Assembly (NCBI GenBank): GCA_002633025.1
Contig: NMRB01002126.1
Coordinates: 45,037-109,036 of the forward strand
Reading direction: 5' to 3'
Length of the DNA stretch: 64,000 nt
Source: Notospermus geniculatus
Taxonomy: Eukaryota; Nemertea; Pilidiophora; Heteronemertea; Lineidae
Below, in pieces: positions 1 through 11,495 of the stretch (position 1 is the first letter of the stretch; every line of letters begins with the position of its first letter). Both the position numbers and the translations under genes were made by a program. The notes beneath the pieces are model-generated. The model did not search any database and was not told the origin of the DNA. It saw nothing but the letters and a program-made list of their open reading frames with translations.

Positions 1-764
1 AGATAGTAACTGTCCAAAGACTATCCCGTGGAAGTTGTTCAGCTAGTGACTGTAAGACAGCAATTATTGCTGTCTGACAGCAATAATTGACTATCTGACA
101 GCAAATGTCGATGGAAAACTGTCACGTGGAGCAGCGCCTTTAAGAGTTTTTCAGAACCTCACTCTGTTTCTGATATAACGCATCGTTCAAGGAATAAAAA
201 AAATATTTAAAAAACAGCAAAAGGAATATATCGATATTCTAGTGACTGTTGTCTTCTATGTACATGTAAGTGTTTGTTAACGTTACACCACTCGTAAAGG
301 CAAAACACTACAAAACCTAGCAACACGTCACTTTCAATGTAACACAAGCCGATTTCTTTCTCGTTTTCCAATTCTTTTTATTGGAAAGGTTTCTACGTTG
401 AGAGAAGATGTCATTAAAAGTTATATGTACTGGGTACAATATTTTTATGTCTGCCATTAGTAATGGTATTCTATTGACAGCAATTTGCAACTGTTATCGC
501 GCCGTAGCTGTACAAAATCCTTCGACAAAGATTAAACCCCGCAGCACATGACTCCGCTTCCGTTGCTCGCACAGGCAATTTTCGCTGCCGCGACAGGATC
601 GCCAAGTCAGTGGAGGCCGAAACGGCAAGGGGCAACAGAAATTTTGTTGCTGTGAATCAAATTGGTTTGAGTTTGCACAACGAAAATTACTTTGGTTCTT
701 TGTGGTGAGTAGTGTTGAAGTGTGCGGCGTCTGTCATCACTAGCCACCACGTCACACTATACGT
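1..764. other. Intergenic DNA, no gene seen
   Basis: No convincing ORF, RNA gene or long inverted repeat. There is a short perfect palindrome around 57-75 (gacagcaattattgctgtc) with a partial echo just downstream. Confidence 0.5.
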
Positions 765-840
765 CACACTTAATCCTGTGGCAAACAATGCAGGGGGACA
801 TCAGGCGGGTGGGGACATTAGATTTTATCACACCTGGGTT
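765..840 (-). repeat. Dispersed copy of the 55-kb tandem repeat unit
   Basis: The stretch carrying taatcctgtg, caaacaatgcagggggaca and gacattagatttta matches the reverse complement of 55270-55335. It therefore looks like a single diverged copy of the tandem repeat at 55.3-55.8 kb. The 112-residue reading frame starting at 722 runs through it and looks accidental. Confidence 0.5.
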
Positions 841-1490
841 CACCCGGGGTTTGGGAGGGTTTGGGATAGGTGGAAATACAGCTTATGAGGTTTGCTCGAA
901 ACGAACTTCGCAATCCTTGATGAACGAACGAGAAGTGGTTGATCGAGATTTGAGCCCCAGTTGGGCATTGTTGCAACATTGGGCGAATTTATGCATCAGG
1001 AAGAAATCGGAGTGCCACGGGCAGAGAAAAATAACGCCGCCCTCACCACCACATGAATAATGGGTCCGACGGGATCGGCCGAACTGATGTTACAGACGCC
1101 GATGTGGCCACTGCGCCATCTCCGACACCCCAATCGAGATGAACAACCGAAAAATACTGCGGATTTCTTGGTTACTGCATGATAAACGTTATATTAGATT
1201 CCTGTTAAAATCCAATAGATTTGGGAACCATCGGGCTTGATAATAATACGAGAATATTCCGCAGTCTCTCAAATGACGTACTTCGGGAGGGGGGGGGGGG
1301 CTTTAGCGCTGCTGCAATCAACGTGAACTCCATTAACACAAGCTGCTTCGACGGTTTGGGATTTAAGTTTGATGATCAGCAATGCAGTGGGTGAACCTGA
1401 CTATCCGTAATAAAATTAGAAATAAAAAAATGCGGCCTTGAACTTAATCAGTGATCATCTCTGATGATTTCTAAACCGATAAGATGATTA

Positions 1491-2262
1491 GGATGGGTGT
1501 TTTTTCCCCGGAAGGAGCGTTAATAGTGGCAACAATTTGATGGTACGTGTATCTTGTTGATGAATTTCAATGGTTGCAATAGATACCTTGCCAAAGTCGG
1601 CCATTTTTTCCCAGAGGGCAATAACAAACACTGAATGTACAGTGAATGTACACCATTGATTTACAGCATGTTTTATATCCTGCAATAACATAAAACTCCC
1701 ATGAAAAGTTCCCAAATGAACACTCCTCAGTAATGCTGTATACATGTATGTGATGCAGTGTGCAGGCCAAAATTGTTTGCAGATATTTCACACAAAAAGT
1801 TTTAAAAGACTTTTAATACGCCCTTTCTAGGCAAATCCTCGGCTCTAGCCATGCCAGGTATGTCAGGCCTACCCCACAATGTGAAACATGATGATTCATA
1901 TACATGTAGGCCTACCTGGACCCAAGGTTTGGTCAACAATAAACATGATAAAAGTCTGTTTTTACTTTTCTGAATTTTGATCTTACCAAAAGTATAAGCC
2001 AAATGTCAGTGCATAATACAATATTATTGATGATTACGTTTTATGTGAAACATTTCCATGGCATTTTTAAAATGCTTTTGCAAGTTTTAAAACGTGCTGT
2101 AGCCTACATCAATGGTGTACATTCACTGTACATTCAGTGTTTGTTATTACCCTCTGAGTAAACATGGCCGACTTTGGCTAGGTATGTATAACGACCATTG
2201 GGCCCACTCGAATTACCTCCCGATACAAGCCAGGTATCTCCGTCCTTGGGGAAAATCCTCCA
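1491..2262. mobile_element. Long-TIR element, about 770 bp
   Basis: The two ends are inverted copies of each other over about 170 bases with scattered mismatches. The clearest part is the block from ccaaagtcggccat to gtgaatgtacaccattgat (1590-1660) against its reverse complement at 2105-2180. The outer ends (ttttccccggaaggag / ctccgtccttggggaaaa) are more diverged. There is no transposase, so it is probably an old non-autonomous DNA transposon. Family unknown. Confidence 0.6.
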
Positions 2263-2595
2263 CATTAAACAACCATTAGAGCCTTCAAAACAGGCTCATA
2301 TCTCTGACTAATGAACACGTATTGGGAATATACATGTACATGAAGGAAGCAATAAGGGAGCGAGTCCTTGTTCCTGTAAAGTGAGATGAACAGAAAAACC
2401 TTCAGAATTACAGAACTACAGAAAACGTGAAATGCAGTCAGTTCCGAATCGCTATTTAGCACATCCAACAGACGCACCCTGGGTAATACAATGTATTTAA
2501 TTGGGGGGGGGGGGGTCGAGGGTATTCACGTTTCTGAACAATAAAAATTGGAGAAGATCGCTAAAGATGATGTCTGTTTTATACCTGAATCAGTC

Positions 2596-3157
2596 ATTGG
2601 GTGTGTTTCAAAAAGTGTTCCGTCTGACACCAGAAAATTTTCACCATTCTTTTGTCTACTGGTGAAAGGCTGTTTCTTGAAACTCTACAATATTCATGTG
2701 AGATCTAGGTACATGTATCATGGAGCTCTAAATTATGGCACTGCAAACTAACTGATCTATTAACCCTTTAGGCTTCCCTTGCATGGAAGTATACGGTATA
2801 CGAAAACGCCGGTTAACAAAGGCTTCCCGATGATTCACGACCGTGAAGCCATTGTTAACCGGCGTTTTCGTATACCGTATACTTCTATGTAAAGGAAGCC
2901 TTAAGGTCTGACAGCAGAAAGTAGTTTTCGTGTCGGACGGAACGATAGATTTTCCTGGTAAGCTCAATATTTTTTTATACCCTCCTTCAAATGAGTGTAC
3001 ACCGTACATCCCAGATGGAGAAACTAATAGTTGAAGGTCTATATTATCAAATACTACATTTGATTTTTGGAAAGTCAGTGGCACAAATCTTTGTGATCAT
3101 TTCAAAGTTAAACTTTGCCCCATTATCTTGGGTGACCAATTTTGAAACACACCCAAT
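2596..3157. mobile_element. TIR element (attgggtgtgtttcaaaa) hosting a Harbinger-like MITE
   Basis: It begins attgggtgtgtttcaaaa and ends with the exact reverse complement ttttgaaacacacccaat. Further inverted similarity lies inside (tgttccgtctgacac against gtcggacggaac). The 130-bp family A element at 2771-2900 is inserted within it. No coding capacity. Confidence 0.6.
2771..2900. mobile_element. MITE family A copy 1 (PIF/Harbinger-like, 130 bp)
   Basis: A nearly perfect hairpin from ggcttccc to ggaagcc, flanked on both sides by TTA (2768-2770 and 2901-2903). The arms carry gaagtatacggtatacgaaa and its complement. Two further copies of exactly 130 bp occur at 22358 and 29410. A TTA/TAA target duplication with a GG-start TIR is the usual PIF/Harbinger pattern; assignment to that superfamily is inference. 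Confidence 0.85.
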
Positions 3158-4282
3158 TCGTGTTACATTTGCCTTTTGTTGACGAGCTTGAAATGGCTGA
3201 AGTCGACGGTAATTTGGAAATATACAAGCCAGTTACGAGATTAATTTCTGATGGGGTTTAGATCTGGCGCGTAGGGTCATTACACGGTGTGGTTGAGTGA
3301 AGCGTCTATTGTTGTACATGTATGTACGCAGTGCGCAGGTCGGCCAAGTTTCACCGTGAATGTTATTGCGCTAATTATGCTTAGCGTCACACTATGTGCT
3401 CTCTTCCGTGGATAGGGCTGTTAATCACTGGTTGCGTATACGCCATCATGTACATGTATATGCAAAGCCAATGTATTGCCAACAACGGCTGCTGAAGCCT
3501 GGGAGAATGAGGCGGAGTGCCACCTTGAAGTCACCTTGTGAATCCTGTCGCCACCAGGCTTGTTTCAATAAAGATCAACAAAAGAAATGATAATTCATCG
3601 GTGTCTCCGCCATGAGCAGTTTAGAATTTGCCTAGTGTCGGGCTTGGGATTTTATAAGTGAATAGATAGAGTATATCAGAAACCGTCACATAAGCTCGAC
3701 GTCTGGAATGGTTTGAGATGTTCTGACCACCCCTACAATGTCATCAATCCGTCAGGTATTGGTGATTCGCAACACGTTCATGTGAATGCCCTGTTGTTAT
3801 GACTCTCTGGCAATCCGTTGGTTCAACGTTAATCCGTAATTTCCGTCACTAATTCGTAAATTGAATCATGATGCCTCTTCTCTACTTTCCCCCATATACA
3901 GTATTCAGCAAGTACGTGGTGTTGATTTTGACATCATATACGTCATTAAGGCGTTATCTGTCTTCTTCAATGCTGACTCTGCTGCTAGATCGATCGGTTT
4001 CAAGCCATGGGGAAATCCGTTTTAATTGGTTTCTCACCTGCTTAGAAATGATCGATCATGGTTATCTAATGGGCCGTGGATAGAAAAGGTCGAATAGATT
4101 TGGTACGATGCTGAGAAAAACCTGTTAAGTGTAATGGAAAATTATTAGAGCCACTTAATCTTGACAAGTAGGAATTCATAGCACATTCAATTTAGCAGAA
4201 AGTTCATCCCACTTGGCTGAATTGCAATCGAGAAAAAATGTAGCCAAGCCAACACAAGTTCCGACCACTCCAGTGTACTCCA
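3158..4282. other. Intergenic DNA, no feature seen
   Basis: Only short, unconvincing reading frames and scattered acatgta palindromes. I found no inverted repeat with a clear partner. Confidence 0.4.
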
Positions 4283-4575
4283 GGGTCCATATTCATAAAA
4301 CTACTTAAGTCTAAGTGTGATACTTATCTTTTGTGTTTAACAAAGGATAAGCGTCACACTTAGACTGAAGTGGTTTTATAAATATGGGCCCTGGGCCCGT
4401 ATTCATAAAACTACTTAAGTCTAAGTGTGACACTTATCCTTTGTTCAACACAAAAGATAAGTATCACATTTTGAGACTTAAGTATGTTTATGAATGTGGA
4501 CCCTGGGCCCAAATTCATAAAACTACATGTAGTTAAATCTAAGTGTGACGCTTATCCTATTCAACACTGAGGGCC
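4283..4575. repeat. Three tandem hairpin units with attcataaa ends (family G)
   Basis: Three consecutive palindromic units of about 100 bases, each opening with a form of gggcccgtattcataaa and containing acttaagtctaagtgtgac and its complement. The third is truncated before the N at 4617. The same family occurs as a two-unit array at 52615-52830. Confidence 0.75.
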
Positions 4576-4616
4576 GTATTTTAGAACGTTCCTTAACAAA
4601 GGTCCACCTTTAATCT

Positions 4617-4617
4617 N
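4617..4617. other. Single N: probable contig join
   Basis: The sequence after the N begins abruptly inside a family H transposon (gccaaaagaggaatg), whose missing part should lie to the left. That is what a collapsed assembly gap would look like. Confidence 0.6.
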
Positions 4618-4891
4618 GCCAAAAGAGGAATGAATTTCTATTGAAAACAGGTTAAAGTCAAAAATCACCGTTTATTCTTGACGGATCAAGAAAAGCTTCT
4701 GTAACTTTTTAGCGTCACTTCTTACCTAATCAAGGTTGAATTTGCGGGGAGAATACTTGTTTGTGTACTTCTAATTTTGTGCTCGCGTTTTACGACCTCA
4801 AACCGCAAGCTAACCACAGCGTGTGCCATATATGGTCATCGCGCTACACGAGAAAGAGATGTACACGAAACACTACGTTCAAACGGTCGTG
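4618..4891 (+). mobile_element. Family H transposon, partial
   Basis: It matches the reverse complement of 58648-58920 closely and ends in the family TIR ttcaaacggtcgtg. The other end is cut off by the N at 4617. The reading frame from 4823 lies across its end and is not a gene. Confidence 0.8.
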
Positions 4892-5193
4892 ATTAATCAG
4901 AACATTTTTACCTTGGCAAGTGGGTTTTATAATCCCACGAGATTGTCCATGCCAAAGGTTACTGACATGGGGTTGCTGATAGATGAACAACAAAGACAAT
5001 CATGATGCGCTTCATCCATACTTCTCCCCTCTAATAGCCTTATTGAATTAGAGAGGCTTGAATGGCACCCATCATAATTATCTTTGTTGCCTATGGATCA
5101 GCAACCCGTTGTCATGGTTGTCTATAAACTTTTGTATGGACAATCAGAGGGGTTTATATAACCCACCTGCCAAGGTAAAATGTTCTGATTAAT
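4892..5193. mobile_element. 302-bp inverted-repeat element
   Basis: Arms of about 120 bases: attaatcagaacatttttac at the left pairs with the complement of aaaatgttctgattaat at the right. Matches continue through ggttgctgat, gacaa and catgatg. It abuts the family H end directly. Confidence 0.65.
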
Positions 5194-5314
5194 AAAAAAA
5201 ATAATTAGTGGTTAGAAAAAAATGAAAGGCATAAGAGGAAAATGACTTAGAATTCTGAAAAATGTCCTAATATTTCTGTCCACCAGTGTACATATACATT
5301 GTAAATTCTCGGCT

Positions 5315-5505
5315 GGTAAACATAAAGTCGTGTCCAAATCTTGCAAATTTTCGACCCCAACCGGGGTCTTCCTCAGGCACTTTCTGGTAGAGATTACAGA
5401 AAAGACTCTTCCTGTCTTTTCTGTAATCTCTACCAGAAAGTGCCTGAGGAAGACCCCAGTTGGGGTCGAAAATTTGCAAGATTTGGACACGACCTTATGT
5501 TTACC
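5315..5505. mobile_element. 191-bp near-perfect palindrome with ribozyme-like core
   Basis: Arms of about 92 bases separated by a loop of about 7 (5407-5413). The right arm contains ctgagga (5444-5450), a gaccccagttggggtc stem-loop and then gaaa (5468-5471). That order recalls the hammerhead core CUGANGA - stem II - GAAA. Related sequence occurs at 23125-23230 and 34174-34404, and the right flank (tcatt.tgtgtgtc) is also shared with the 34-kb copy. The overlapping reading frames on both strands are by-products of the palindrome. Confidence 0.75.
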
Positions 5506-5868
5506 ATCATTTTGTGTGTCGTTTTTTGTGCTTCTATTTTGGATATCTGTAAATTCTCGGCTCGTGGTTTCGCGGAGAACCGATTTGCAGTTTCTTTTCA
5601 AATACACTAATATCGTTCACTCCCAAAAGGCATTCGACCGACAGCCCTACTCACCCCTGATTCACCGTGACAACAAAATGGGAAGATGTGTATGAGAAAT
5701 TTCCAAGTGGTTGGTTTAGGAAACCTTGATAATAAGCAGAACAATCTAATACGCTAACTCAGTAAAGGAACAACGACCGAAAACTCAACCGCATGAGACA
5801 AACAATGGCAACGGAACCGTCTACCTTCTGGTGCGTTTGATCTAATAATTACTTCATGTCCTTCTCTA

Positions 5869-6063
5869 TCACGGTAGTAACTTAGTTACCACATATCCTG
5901 CCTCGACGAACGTAGAGGAAAGGACAGATGGGATCTGATTGAAGAGGCTGACTTTGAACTCCGTCAGTCCACGGAACCGAGGGAAGCGAACGACATTTGG
6001 ACAGGAAGGGTTATCGGTGTCGATTAATTCATACCAGCAAGTACCCGTCAGTGTTTCCACCAA
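5869..6063 (-). CDS. Possible exon of unknown gene
   Basis: An open frame on the minus strand, read from about 6070 down to a stop at 5869. Codon choice is rich in C-ending codons (gtc, atc, ttc, ctc, agc), unlike most chance frames here. The peptide includes WYELIDTDNPSCPN and RFRGLTEFKVSLFNQIP. A possible acceptor (cccttag) lies just upstream at the edge of the MITE at 6073. I recognise no family. It could be a real terminal exon or a fragment, and chance cannot be excluded. Confidence 0.22.
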   Translation of the reverse strand: MVETLTGTCWYELIDTDNPSCPNVVRFPRFRGLTEFKVSLFNQIPSVLSSTFVEAGYVVTKLLP

Positions 6064-6072
6064 AGGATACTA

Positions 6073-6314
6073 AGGGTACTATGCTAGTACCTTCGAAGGA
6101 ACGGAAAAGGGGCTATTTTCTTTAATTTCATGGGGTTTTTGCAGATTTTGAAGAAATTATCCTTGTGAAAAATATTCTCCATTTTACCATGGTGAATGGT
6201 AATTTCGAACAGTAAAAGAAGGTTTACCATGGTGAAAGCCACTTCCATGGTAAACTGTCCTTTACCCTGCGAAATTACCATGGTAAAATGAAGATTTTCA
6301 TGAGAGTAGTACCC
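6073..6314. mobile_element. MITE, about 240 bp, with ccatggta motifs
   Basis: The ends agggtactatgc and gtagtaccct are inverted, and inner arms (attttaccatgg / ccatggtaaaat) pair as well. Several further accatggt palindromes lie inside. No coding potential. Confidence 0.55.
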
Positions 6315-7561
6315 TCAATAAATTTCTGGCGGAGAACCTGCCCGTGGCAATCAGATTGGTGAGTTTGGCCGAGGTTGGAATGCACGGCCTGGCTGGAATT
6401 GGTGGACACAACGTGGTGCGTTAGGGAGAATTTTACAAAGCAATCTAACATCACTGCTAAAAACAGTAAAATTGCGACCACAAGAAAGCTCCCTTCGCAA
6501 ATTAAAACCAGCCGTTGATCAGGATGGCATCCTCTACTATCGTGCTGAATTTTGAGGCAAAACAAAGCTCCTAAGTGTGACTTTAATGAGCCCCTTCCAG
6601 CATTATTATACATGTATAGATGAGGCAGGTTTTCACGTCCTTCGGCTCGTTGCTGATTCCTTTATATTCGGTCATGACCAACTCCGAGGGTCTGCGAAAT
6701 CCTTTTGTGTTGGTGGGAGCAATATCTCACATCTGTTACTGATCCACAGCTGTAGGATATCGGAAGAATGTCAAGAAAAACAATCAGAAGAAAACAAGAT
6801 CGGAGGAGTGACTATTTGATGTCAGTAAAAATCAACACTGAACAACCATATTTGTTTATTCCATAAGAGCAGAATTCTTTTACTTCTATAAGAAAGGAAT
6901 CAAACATAAAGGTTTAAATGCGAACGATGAAGTATTTAACTGAGGGATACACTTCATGTGTTGCCACCAGATGTCTCTCACTGCCTGAATTTTGGCTTTA
7001 CGTAATAGGCAGGAGCTTAAACTTTCCTGGCAGTGGGGCACATGCATCTGTCAACTTGATGCCTTGAATTCCATTTCTGAGGATAACAGAACTATTTTCA
7101 GCACAATTAATGTTCCATGTGCAAATGTACGCTAGCCACTTCAAATCTACACAGATGACCCTGCGCTCTCATCGTTCGTGGGGGTTCTCACTTTCAGTCC
7201 TTTTGTATCCTAAGATCAACTACATGACGGGGGTAGTCTGAGTTAAGTAAAATTTGCACTAAACATGCAAAAGAGTCAGAATGCAAATCTGTTGAGGTTT
7301 AAAGGAATAGTGTCCATATTTATAAAATGATAAATTTGTAAGTTGAACCTTTACGGTTGATTCCTTTATGCTTCTATTTTGTACACCGTGCAACATGGTT
7401 ATTGTGCCAATGCCTGTACACTGTGTCAATGCACTGGCAGGCATGATAGTCTGTACACGGCTCTCCAGTGCATTTAGGCCTACAGCAGAAATGAAGTATA
7501 ACCATCATAGACCTACTAGAAAAGTTTTCATTATCATTGCCCATGATTTCGGCATGCAGAT
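6315..7561. other. Intergenic DNA, no feature seen
   Basis: Short overlapping reading frames only. No repeat partner found within the window. Confidence 0.35.
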
Positions 7562-7826
7562 GCAAGGGGGTAGCTAGCGGGGATGGGGGTGGGGGCAGGG
7601 GGCTAATGCCCCCAGAGCAAAAAGTGACAAAACAAATTTTTGCTTTAAAATGTCATTTCCCCTCTTCGAGCCAAGTTATTGAAGGGTCAGATGTGGGGGA
7701 AATGCATCTGAGAGGGTGTAGATGTTCAATTTATTTCTGGTGGAGGGCCCCAGACCCCCTTCAGCTTCACCCTTCAGACTCGATCAATTTTGACCCCCTA
7801 CGCCATCAAAGCTACATGTAGCTACA
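7562..7826. mobile_element. Possible degenerate hAT-like element
   Basis: The left side has gggggtagctagcggg and the right side gtagctacacccctg, a loose inverted pair of the gtgtagcta type common at hAT termini. I cannot read an 8-bp target duplication, so this is tentative. Confidence 0.3.
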
Positions 7827-8040
7827 CCCCTGAAATGGGTACGACACATCAACCCGGCCACGCAAGGCGTGATGCCGATTATTACGATTGCTCTAAGGCA
7901 AGTATTGTTGAGTCGATATTGACTGGTATAACCCCCGATGTCTGCAGCGCATTAACAGGAAATGGATATGTAAGAGAAGACATTGACTATCGAAAATCAC
8001 TCCCTTGACGGCGTAAGGTCGAGCCGTAGGTTCGTTTTCG

Positions 8041-8475
8041 GTGGCGATGGTCCATCATTCAATCTATGGCAATGATCAACGTGTGACCATCTTCACTGAG
8101 TTCAGGTCAAGACTCGGCTTCTCCTCCCTTGACTTCACGCAAGCAAACCACATTCCGTGTTCAAGGGATTTCCCCGGTCCCAGAAATAGCAACCAATCAC
8201 GGCAGAGCTTGCATCGGCAGCTCGGGTATGATGACAAGATGGCGGGCTCGATGAAACTTTATTCGAATGCAAAGTCTCCGTCATGTCCGTGCAAGGACTT
8301 ACAAGTACTCAAAAAGAAGCCGCAAAAGGCAATATTCGATGGAGACTATAGTTATTCTGTTGTAGGACTGGCAGTGGGAAGTCCATTATGTGCCAGCAGG
8401 CCAGTGTTGTCCGCTACGAAGTTGAACGGCGTACTCGTATTGAATAAATTACCGCATGAGAACCGAGGCTTCTGA
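8041..8475 (+). CDS. Weak candidate first exon or promoter
   Basis: The open frame contains a second start at 8239 in the context gacaagatggcggg, which resembles a YY1-type initiator motif (aagatggcg). A ccaatca box lies about 50 bases upstream. The downstream peptide begins MAGSMKLYSNAKSPS. The area is somewhat CpG-richer than its surroundings. No family recognised and no certain splice donor. Probably a chance frame or a promoter-like island. Confidence 0.15.
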   Translation: MAMVHHSIYGNDQRVTIFTEFRSRLGFSSLDFTQANHIPCSRDFPGPRNSNQSRQSLHRQLGYDDKMAGSMKLYSNAKSPSCPCKDLQVLKKKPQKAIFDGDYSYSVVGLAVGSPLCASRPVLSATKLNGVLVLNKLPHENRGF

Positions 8476-9260
8476 TTGGTCGCACGAGAAAATCCCAAAG
8501 CGTTGAACACGGAATCTGATTGCTTGCTGCAGAGTGTAGGAAGTGGTTAGCGATTTGTACAAGATGCATTATGCAGAATGCGTGTGACCAAAGTGAGATA
8601 TCATCAACGATGGATTAGAAATGAACATGTATTTTAAAATGTGAGACATTGGTAGGTCCCGTCGCTGGGACAACTATCATAAGAAGCCCTACGTATTTTT
8701 GTCTTAGAACTTTACCACGATGCCCGTCATTTTACTTATCTCATACCACACATAGTGATCTAATTCTTCCTCCTAAATCAACCACCGGACGCACCATAGA
8801 TTACACAAACCTGATTAAGTAATCAACGAGGTATCTCATATGATTACATCGCCAATCTCCGCAAATTGTCCTCCGCCATAATACGCATGAAAAAAAACGG
8901 CCGCCCAAAGACGTGGCCTTATACAAATACACCTTGCTGAACCCGCTCATTACCTACTTCTGTCAGTCGTTGTTGACAGTATTCTCACAGACTGCTGTCC
9001 AAATTTGGTTCTGATGCCTATAGGGGGTATCCAAATAAAATGCACAATATTTCCTGTGTCTTCAGAATATCGGTTTTTCCAGTACATGGTAGGAAACTTT
9101 CCCAGGAATAATGTGGTTTTTATTTCACAACGATCGGACATCCCGTGTGGGAGTCACTCTTATTATTGGTGACCAAAGTCAGGGACTTCATGATCCAGAC
9201 AGTGTAGGCCTACCCAGGGGACAAAGGGCAAAAATAGGGGACCAGCTGCTGTAAAAAGCC
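8476..9260. other. Intergenic DNA, no feature seen
   Basis: A 63-residue minus-strand frame (8950-9141) has no recognisable motif. Nothing else stands out. Confidence 0.35.
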
Positions 9261-10380
9261 ACCCCCAGGTAATGTGTTCAGGGGACCCGCCCCCTGAGTC
9301 GCACTAGGGTGTGTGGCCTTTGAGAATTTTTGTAAGACGCCGAAAAATTGACTTTGAAGTTCAGGACACTGACTTTATCATTGGACATGTTGGACCCAAG
9401 AACTGAGCGTTTTACAGGAGAATGGGACCCGATGTACAGCTAACTTTTGAACGGTTGGATTTACACTCCATAAGTGTATTAACAACAGATAGAAACATGG
9501 TGCCACAGAAGCAGACAAGCATGTTCTTAAAGGAGCACGGTGTGGCCACTTTTTCTCGACAGCCGGCGCCACCGCGCCACTCTCCAAGCCGAGGGTCTAA
9601 CTACGTGTCGGCGAATGGCCCCATTTTGTAATGCATTTTTGTAGTTTTTCTTACTGCCGCTAGGTGGCTCCCTCGGCAGTCAAATAACGCATTTGAGATC
9701 CAATACCGTGCTCCTTTAATTGTTTTCAGTAGTTATGTAATAAGAAATGAATTTTTTATGTAAATTAACACAAAATGGGTCAACATACATAAAAACGCGG
9801 GTTCCAATTACGCAACTAGTTCGAAACTACAGAAAACATGCTTATTTGGTTACTATACCTAAATGTATGACCAACTGAACACTGGGGACGAGTGTATATA
9901 CTCGGCAGCAAGTCTGACCTTTGTAGACGTATGTTTTTCAAACTACTTTGTAATTACAAAGAACAGATTCCATCAGACATTTTGAGTGGATGCCGCAAGC
10001 TAGGAGACAGGAACTACCACTCTTTGTAACAAATTGAAACGTGTCGATCGACTAGGGGAAATTACAAAATCACCGTCTTCACTCTTCAGATGAGAAGAGG
10101 TTTATCGAAGCAGATTTTTGGGTACAAAACTCTTTGATTAGTTCCTAGCCTCCGGTTGAATTCAAATGAGATCTCTAATTACAGCCGATCAATCAGCAGT
10201 AATTCATATCGCCCAGAGATAGCATTGAATGAATTTCAAACAGGATATGCAGGAGATGTCGTCGTACTTCACGCTCCAGAAATAGTTGCGGTACTGAATC
10301 AACGAATGTCACAGGTGGCTACCGTATTCCCACAACGGCGGTCCATCGCTTTGAATTCGTCGGAAAAAAACACTCGCTAA
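9261..10380. repeat. Direct repeat, unit 1 of 2
   Basis: About 1.12 kb nearly identical to 10383-11495, differing by scattered substitutions and a few small indels. The unit runs into a single N at 10381 and then restarts. It contains the TTAA-type MITE at 9531-9715. Two short reading frames are repeated in both units; they probably reflect duplication, not coding. Confidence 0.9.
9531..9715. mobile_element. TTAA-target MITE (185 bp)
   Basis: TTAA (9527-9530), then aggagcacggt at the left and accgtgctcct at the right, then TTAA (9716-9719). This is the same architecture as the elements at 10649, 12032, 17345, 24856, 30146 and 40185. TTAA targets are typical of piggyBac and Kolobok-type transposons. 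Confidence 0.75.
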
Positions 10381-10381
10381 N
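10381..10381. other. Single N at duplication junction
   Basis: The N lies exactly between the end of repeat unit 1 and the restart of unit 2. This suggests two overlapping contigs, perhaps two alleles, placed end to end instead of merged. Confidence 0.75.
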
Positions 10382-10382
10382 C

Positions 10383-11495
10383 ACCCCCAGGTAATGTGTT
10401 CAGGGGACCCCCTGAGTCGCACTAGGGTGGGTGGCCTTTGAGATTTTTTGCAAGACGCCGAAAAATTGACTTTGAAGTTCAGGACACTGACTTTATCATT
10501 GGACATGTTGGACCCAAGAACTGAGCGTTTTACAGGAGAATGGGACCCGATGTACAGCAAACTTTAGAACGGTTGGATTTACACCCCATAAGTGTATTAC
10601 CAACAGATAGGAACATGGTGCCACAGAAGCAGACAAGCATGTTCTTAAAGGAGTATGGTATGGCCACTTTTTCTCGACAGCCGGCGCCACCGCGCCACTC
10701 TCCAACCCGAGGGTCTAACTACGTGTCGGCGAATGGCCCCATTTTGTAATGCATTTTTGTAGTTTGTCTTACTGCCGCTAGGTGGCTCCCTCGGCAGTCA
10801 AATAACGCATTTAAGATCCAATACCGTGCTCCTTTAATTGTTTTCAGTAGTTAATAAGAAATGATTTTTTTAATGTAAATTAACACAAAATGGGTCAAAA
10901 TACATAAAAACGCGGGTTCCAATTACGCAACTAGTTCGAAACTACAGAAAACATGCTTATTTGGTTACTATACATAAATGTATGACCGACTGAACACTGG
11001 GGACGAGTGTATATACTCGGCAGCAAGTCTGACCTTTGTAGACGTATGTTTTTCAAACTACTTTGTAATTACAAAGAACAGATTCCATCAGACATTTTGA
11101 GTGGATGCCGCAAGCTAGGAGACAGGAACTACCACTCTTTGTAACAAATTGAAACGTGTCGATCGACTAGGGGAAATTACAAAATCACCGTCTTCACTCT
11201 TCAGATGAGAAGAGGTTTATCGAAGCAGATTTTTGGGTACAAAACTCTTTGATTAGTTCCTAGCCTCCGGTTGAATTCAAATGAGATCTCTAATTACAGC
11301 CGATCAATCAGCAGTAATTCATATCGCCCAGAGATAGCATTGAATGAATTTCAAACAGGATATGCAGGAGATGTCGTCGTACTTCACGCTCCAGAAATAG
11401 TTGCGGTACTGAATAAACGAATGTCACAGGTGGCTACCGTATTCCCACAACGGCGGTCCATCGCTTTGAATTCGTCGGAAAAAAACACTCGCTAA
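10383..11495. repeat. Direct repeat, unit 2 of 2
   Basis: Second copy of the 9261-10380 unit. Differences include a shorter c-run near the start and a shorter tagttaataag stretch. After cactcgctaagc the sequence continues into DNA not seen in unit 1, consistent with this copy being the true continuation. Confidence 0.9.
10649..10833. mobile_element. TTAA-target MITE, duplicate copy
   Basis: The same 185-bp element as at 9531, inside repeat unit 2, with TTAA at 10645-10648 and 10834-10837. The left terminus has drifted (aggagtatggt). Confidence 0.7.

Noticed and set aside
5212-5695. Overlapping frames on both strands repeating the same peptides
   Set aside because: Produced by the perfect palindrome 5315-5505, which reads the same on both strands.
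9422-11495. Two short frames conserved in both tandem units as evidence of a gene family
   Set aside because: The units are nearly identical overall and joined at an N, so conservation only reflects recent duplication or an assembly overlap.
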